From Sneathiella sp. (GTDB lineage Bacteria > Pseudomonadota > Alphaproteobacteria > Sneathiellales > Sneathiellaceae), in contig JAIOYL010000006.1 of the NCBI GenBank assembly GCA_021741195.1, positions 1 through 47,729 on the forward strand: a stretch of 47,729 bases of DNA, in the 5' to 3' direction. The notes under the pieces were generated by a model. The model was not told where the DNA came from. It searched no databases and was given only the letters and a program-made list of their open reading frames with translations. The position numbers and the translations under genes were made by a program. The first letter of the stretch is position 1. Each line of letters starts with the position of its first letter. Shown here in pieces: positions 44,408-47,729 of this stretch.

Positions 44408-44783
44408 TTACTATCCTTGATTGTTGTAAAAAACTGGCCATGTTAATTGCAAATGCAGAATTTCAGGTGCGGGGTAAAATTTTTTACAACCCCCCATACT
44501 GATAAATTCCAAATTACCCTCGTACCCAAAATTCCAATTTTCCTGATCTTGAATATTATGACATACCATCACTTTCCTAGTAGAATGTTATCCGTTTGGC
44601 AATAGGAAATGAGACCTCGATTTACTGACTGGCAGTGCCCGTTTTCTGCCAATATGGCCGCCTTCACGCTTAAAATTAACAGCCTTATCCGTTTGTGAGC
44701 ACTACTGTTTGTTGAGTCCAAAGGCTTGTGCCGTAGTCCTTTTCAAAACTACCCTCCCCCCCTTGAAGGGGCAGCCTCGATCT
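44408..44783. other. AT-rich intergenic stretch without a gene
   Basis: 376 bases upstream of the membrane protein gene. No frame of use, no tRNA. It contains a C-tract with a 13-base palindrome, CCCCTTGAAGGGG (about 44760-44772), and is otherwise featureless. Confidence 0.5.
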
Positions 44784-45247
44784 TTAATCCGCCTTGCCAA
44801 GATGTTCCAGCGTTAGGCCGTTCGCAGTCCGCTTCTTAAATCCCGTCAAGTTGGTGTTTTCAGATTTAGGTGTTCCGTCCTTTTCAACCGCATAAATACC
44901 GTTGTCGGCGATCTCTATGACATTGAGATAGCTGTGCATCTTGTCATTCTCCTTCAGTTGTTCGCCAAAATAAGCCGTGATGAAATGCTGGGTGATATTG
45001 TTCATGCGGAGCGTATCCCAATCCGCATCCGCATAATGCTCGAACGGGATAAAATCAAGATTGGTGACAGGCTTCCAGTATCCTATCGTTGCCGACTGGA
45101 GCGCCCCAGCTATATTCCGGTGCTGGCTTCGGCTACACCGCCGCCTGCCGTAATTACCGAACCATATGCCCCCATGGAATAGCCTATCAGCCCGATATTG
45201 GAGGTATATTCACATGTTATCGGGGGAATCGCTATAGATTTTTGCAT
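44784..45247 (-). pseudogene. Remnant of an alpha/beta hydrolase
   Basis: Two pieces of one protein in different frames on the minus strand. The first frame (ATG at 45247 to TAG at 45110) contains the nucleophile-elbow sequence GLIGYSMGAYGSVITAGGG. About 45116 the reading moves to another frame, which carries on without stop as PVTNLDFIPFEHYADADWD and then MNNITQHFITAYFGEQLKEN to the end at 44784. The C-terminal part resembles the end of dienelactone hydrolase-like enzymes. The roughly 100 residues that normally lie between the elbow and this end are missing, as is the N-terminus. So a deletion plus frameshift has destroyed the gene. An open 73-residue frame (44784-45005) remains but is not a complete gene. 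Confidence 0.7.
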
Positions 45248-45310
45248 AAGAAGCTTATTAACTGCATATAAATTAGGCGGATATTTATTAATTCAGTAGG
45301 GATTCATAAA

Positions 45311-45345
45311 AATTGCCTAAAAAATAGCCATTTTTCTAAAATGGC
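45311..45345. promoter_or_regulatory. Candidate activator sites upstream of urtA
   Basis: AATTGCCTAAAAAATA (45311-45326) is identical to the element upstream of glnK. It abuts a 19-bp palindrome, GCCATTTTTCTAAAATGGC (45327-45345; 8-bp arms, 3-base centre). Together they lie about 100-136 bases upstream of the -24 box at 45447, a typical enhancer distance. Binding by an NtrC-type protein is inferred. Confidence 0.5.
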
Positions 45346-45446
45346 GATCCTTTGGACAGAGCGTATTTTTCAAAAAAATTTTGTGAGCCACAAATAATTA
45401 TTTGTTTTCATAGGTTTATAAATTCAGGCAAGCGGATGGATAGTTC

Positions 45447-45462
45447 TGGCATGACCCTTGCT
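45447..45462 (+). promoter_or_regulatory. Sigma-54 (-24/-12) promoter for the urt operon
   Basis: TGGCATGACCCTTGCT matches the consensus TGGCAY-N5-TTGCW, with the invariant GG and GC at correct spacing. The predicted start is near 45473, leaving a leader of about 39 bases before the ATG at 45512. Confidence 0.8.
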
Positions 45463-45511
45463 TTTAATGCTGCATTGCAACAACAACAATGGGCTATGGA
45501 GGCACAACGCA

Positions 45512-46798
45512 ATGTTAGGACTACGCAAAGTAGCAGGAATTTTTACGGGCGCGGCCATGTTGGCGACAAGCGCTTTTGGTCTGGGTTCCGCCCAGGCCGC
45601 GGATGATGTGATCAAGGTTGGGGTCCTGCATTCCCTTTCCGGAACGATGGCGATTTCGGAAACCACTTTGAAGGATGCCGTCCTGATGATGGTGGATGAC
45701 CTCAACAAAAATGGCGGTCTTTTGGGCAAAAAAGTAGAGGCAGTGGTTGTCGACCCGGCGTCCAATTGGCCGCTTTTTGCAGAAAAGGCGCGTGAACTGA
45801 TAGAAGTCGACAAGGTTGATGTTGTTTTTGGCTGCTGGACATCCGTGTCCCGCAAGTCTGTTCTGCCGGTATTCGAGGAATTGGACAGCTTGCTGTTCTA
45901 TCCGGTCCAGTTTGAGGGTGAAGAAAGTTCGCGCAACGTTTTCTACACGGGCGCGGCTCCGAACCAGCAGGCCATCCCGGCCGTTGAATATCTGATGAGC
46001 GAAGAAGGCGGTAACGTCAAGCGTTGGGTGCTGGCGGGTACCGACTATGTCTATCCACGCACAACCAACAAAATTCTTGAAGCCTTCCTTAAGTCAAAAG
46101 GCGTCAAGGAGGAAGACATCATGATCAACTACACGCCGTTCGGTCATTCCGACTGGCAGACAATTGTTTCTGATATCAAGAAATTCGGCTCAGAAGGCAA
46201 GAAGACGGCCGTTGTCTCCACGATCAACGGTGACGCCAACGTGCCTTTCTATAAAGAGCTCGGCAACCAAGGCATCCAGGCTTCGGACATTCCCGTTGTC
46301 GCCTTTTCCGTTGGCGAGGAAGAACTCGCCGGTCTCGATACAACGCCACTGGTCGGTCACCTCGCCGCCTGGAATTATTTCATGAGTGTTGATACACCGG
46401 AGAATGCCGCTTTCATCAAGAAATGGCATGCGTTTATTAAAGACGACAAACGTGTCACAAACGATCCGATGGAAGCCACCTATATCGGCTTCAAAATGTG
46501 GGCACAGGCGGTTGAACAGGCTGGAACCACTGATGTTGATGCGGTGCGTCAGGCAATGTACGGCCAGAAGGTTAAAAACCTGACCGGCGGCGTCGCTGTC
46601 ATGAACACGAACCATTACTTGTCGAAGCCGGTGTTCATTGGTGAAATCCAGGATAACGGCCAGCTTGAAACAGTATGGCGTACGGAAGATATCGTAGTTG
46701 GCGATTCCTGGAGCGATTACATTCCTGAAAGCGCCAAACTCACCGCTAACTGGACCTATCCTTACGTTTGCGGCGGCTGTGAAAAGCCAATGTACTAG
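45512..46798 (+). CDS. urtA: Urea ABC transporter substrate-binding protein
   Basis: Periplasmic urea receptor of the UrtABCDE transporter, 428 residues from the ATG at 45512, which has GGAGG at 45498-45502. A signal peptide covers about 1-29 (MLGLRKVAGIFTGAAMLATS, cleavage expected after SAQA). The mature protein starts ADDVIKVGVLHSLSGTMAISE, the typical opening of UrtA, a type I LIV-binding-like fold. FGCWTSVSRKSVLPVFEE and LLFYPVQFEGEESSRNVFYTGAAPNQQ are UrtA-specific segments. It is separated from urtB by a hairpin, as is usual for a highly expressed binding protein, and is driven by a sigma-54 promoter. Confidence 0.95.
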   Translation: MLGLRKVAGIFTGAAMLATSAFGLGSAQAADDVIKVGVLHSLSGTMAISETTLKDAVLMMVDDLNKNGGLLGKKVEAVVVDPASNWPLFAEKARELIEVDKVDVVFGCWTSVSRKSVLPVFEELDSLLFYPVQFEGEESSRNVFYTGAAPNQQAIPAVEYLMSEEGGNVKRWVLAGTDYVYPRTTNKILEAFLKSKGVKEEDIMINYTPFGHSDWQTIVSDIKKFGSEGKKTAVVSTINGDANVPFYKELGNQGIQASDIPVVAFSVGEEELAGLDTTPLVGHLAAWNYFMSVDTPENAAFIKKWHAFIKDDKRVTNDPMEATYIGFKMWAQAVEQAGTTDVDAVRQAMYGQKVKNLTGGVAVMNTNHYLSKPVFIGEIQDNGQLETVWRTEDIVVGDSWSDYIPESAKLTANWTYPYVCGGCEKPMY

Positions 46799-46808
46799 TG
46801 TCTAAAAC

Positions 46809-46831
46809 GGGGCCGGGCACAAACCGGCCCC
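46809..46831 (+). terminator. GC-rich hairpin between urtA and urtB
   Basis: GGGGCCGG (46809-46816) pairs exactly with CCGGCCCC (46824-46831) around a 7-base loop, 11 bases past the urtA stop. No T run follows. Such structures often shield the binding-protein message so that it is made in excess over the permease. Confidence 0.6.
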
Positions 46832-46870
46832 ACCTTCCTTCATCCATTAAAGAGAATCCGGTTTACCCCC

Positions 46871-47729
46871 ATGCGGATATCCTTAAAAGCATTTTTGGCA
46901 GCCCTACTCCTGATGCTGACTTTCCAGCCGCTCGCATATGCGGATTTGGCGGAAGCGGCCAAGGGCCTGCTTGCCAAAAGTTATAACGACAAGACTGCCG
47001 CAGTAAAAAAGCTGGCGGCAACGGGAGATCCCCGCGCGGCTGCCCTGCTTGAGGCCTTGCTGTCCGGCGATCTCTATAATCAGGGAGGCACGGAAATTCT
47101 GGTTGTCGCAAAAAATGCGGCGGGTGGATACCAGATTACCGATATCCTGACAGATCAGGACCTTGGCGTTGTCGCGAAGGGAACACTCTCAAAGATCCGG
47201 ATCAATAATAATATGCGCGGCCTTATCAAGGGCCTCCTTGGCAGCCTGACCTTATTGAATGCCGATCCCGCGCTGCGCTTGAAAGCAGCGAACGCCATCT
47301 TTAGAAGCCGGCCGGAGGATATGGCCAAACCTGTCGCGGATGCGCTGGCCGCTGAAACGGACCCGACCGTGCAAACGGCATTGGAGCGTGCCCTTGCGGC
47401 GGTAAACCTTACCCATGGCGATACGCCGGAAATTCGCGCGGAAGCGCTGTTGGTTTTGCAGGAATTGCACGATCCCGAAGTCAAGGGATTGCTTAGCAAA
47501 GAGGCATATAAGCTGGCATCAATGGATAATCAGTCTGCTGAAAATATTCAACTTGCGCAGGGTATACAGGCGGCGCTTGCCCGCATTGACGAGAAGCTGG
47601 CATTTCTCGGTATTGTTGAAAATATTTTTCAGGGGCTGTCTCTGGGGTCGGTTTTGTTGCTGGCCGCGATCGGTCTCGCCATCACCTTTGGCGTGATGGG
47701 CATTATCAATATGGCCCATGGGGAAATGG
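46871..47729 (+). CDS. urtB: Urea ABC transporter permease (3' end outside window)
   Basis: Inner-membrane permease of the urea transporter; 286 codons are seen and the frame is open at the window end. A signal-type segment is at the start (MRISLKAFLAALLLMLTFQP). A helical soluble N-terminal domain of about 220 residues follows, with HEAT-like repeats; this is characteristic of UrtB and absent from LivH. The first permease segments then begin (GLSLGSVLLLAAIGLAITFG and GIINMAHGEM, the LIV-I permease signature). The ATG at 46871 has no strong ribosome site. It follows urtA by 72 bases. Confidence 0.92.
   Translation, partial: MRISLKAFLAALLLMLTFQPLAYADLAEAAKGLLAKSYNDKTAAVKKLAATGDPRAAALLEALLSGDLYNQGGTEILVVAKNAAGGYQITDILTDQDLGVVAKGTLSKIRINNNMRGLIKGLLGSLTLLNADPALRLKAANAIFRSRPEDMAKPVADALAAETDPTVQTALERALAAVNLTHGDTPEIRAEALLVLQELHDPEVKGLLSKEAYKLASMDNQSAENIQLAQGIQAALARIDEKLAFLGIVENIFQGLSLGSVLLLAAIGLAITFGVMGIINMAHGEM

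Overview
The window is a stretch of alphaproteobacterial chromosome. The evidence is the gene content and order: small Hsp20 with DUF1150, an rpoN-hpf-ptsN block behind lptA/lptB/lptC, an FtsZ-binding FzlA-type glutathione-transferase protein, a short RNase D, an NDUFA9-like protein, and the lolA-ftsK cluster. The gene order resembles Rhodospirillales/Sneathiellales-type genomes, but the genus cannot be fixed from sequence reading alone. No rRNA, CRISPR array, insertion sequence or integrase was seen. Most of the window is dense core genome.

Layout. 1-660: end of an hsp20 gene and DUF1150. 681-7350 (minus): one long envelope and nitrogen-regulation block, in transcription order rnd, kdsD, lptC, lptA, lptB, rpoN, hpf, ptsN. 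7417-7503: tRNA-Leu(CAG). 7684-8637: NDUFA9-like protein. 8938-14960: glutamate synthase in the order gltD-gltB, followed by a 90-residue unknown gene with its own sigma-54 promoter. 15544-17840: fzlA, queG and a small methyltransferase, overlapping. 17847-25818 (minus): SDR, adenylyl cyclase, xthA, an unknown acidic protein, LolA, FtsK, aminotransferase. 25965-29095 (minus): a second ammonium transporter, then glnK-amtB. 29299-34792: amidase, UbiH/COQ6 hydroxylase, and a run of small housekeeping genes (DUF971, Trm112, LON-like, YbbN, prolyl-tRNA deacylase-like). 34952: tRNA-Gly(GCC). 35072-40570: an acyl-CoA/thioesterase island with a tandem-domain HxlR regulator. 40790-43261: YdcH, a FocA/NirC-type channel, ArfB, CspA and a small basic protein. 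43262-45300: an AT-rich, gene-poor patch holding an unknown membrane protein and the wreck of an alpha/beta hydrolase. 45512-47729: start of the urea ABC transporter (urtA, urtB cut by the window end).

The main theme is nitrogen. RpoN (sigma-54), PtsN, glutamate synthase, glnK-amtB, a second Amt and the urea transporter all lie here. I find four -24/-12 (sigma-54) promoter matches. They precede glnK, the second amt gene, urtA and the unknown 90-residue gene after gltB. Each gives a predicted leader of about 40-55 bases. About 50-140 bases upstream of each lies a copy of a TTGCC(C/T/G)AA element, usually as an inverted pair. The glnK and urtA copies share an identical 16-base stretch. I infer that these are enhancer sites for an NtrC-type activator, and that the 90-residue protein is an undescribed member of the nitrogen response.

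A second regulatory unit is the acyl-CoA island. A near-consensus sigma-70 promoter is overlapped by an 11-bp inverted repeat, and a related AGACTTTT motif recurs as a 22-bp direct repeat in front of the tandem HxlR gene.
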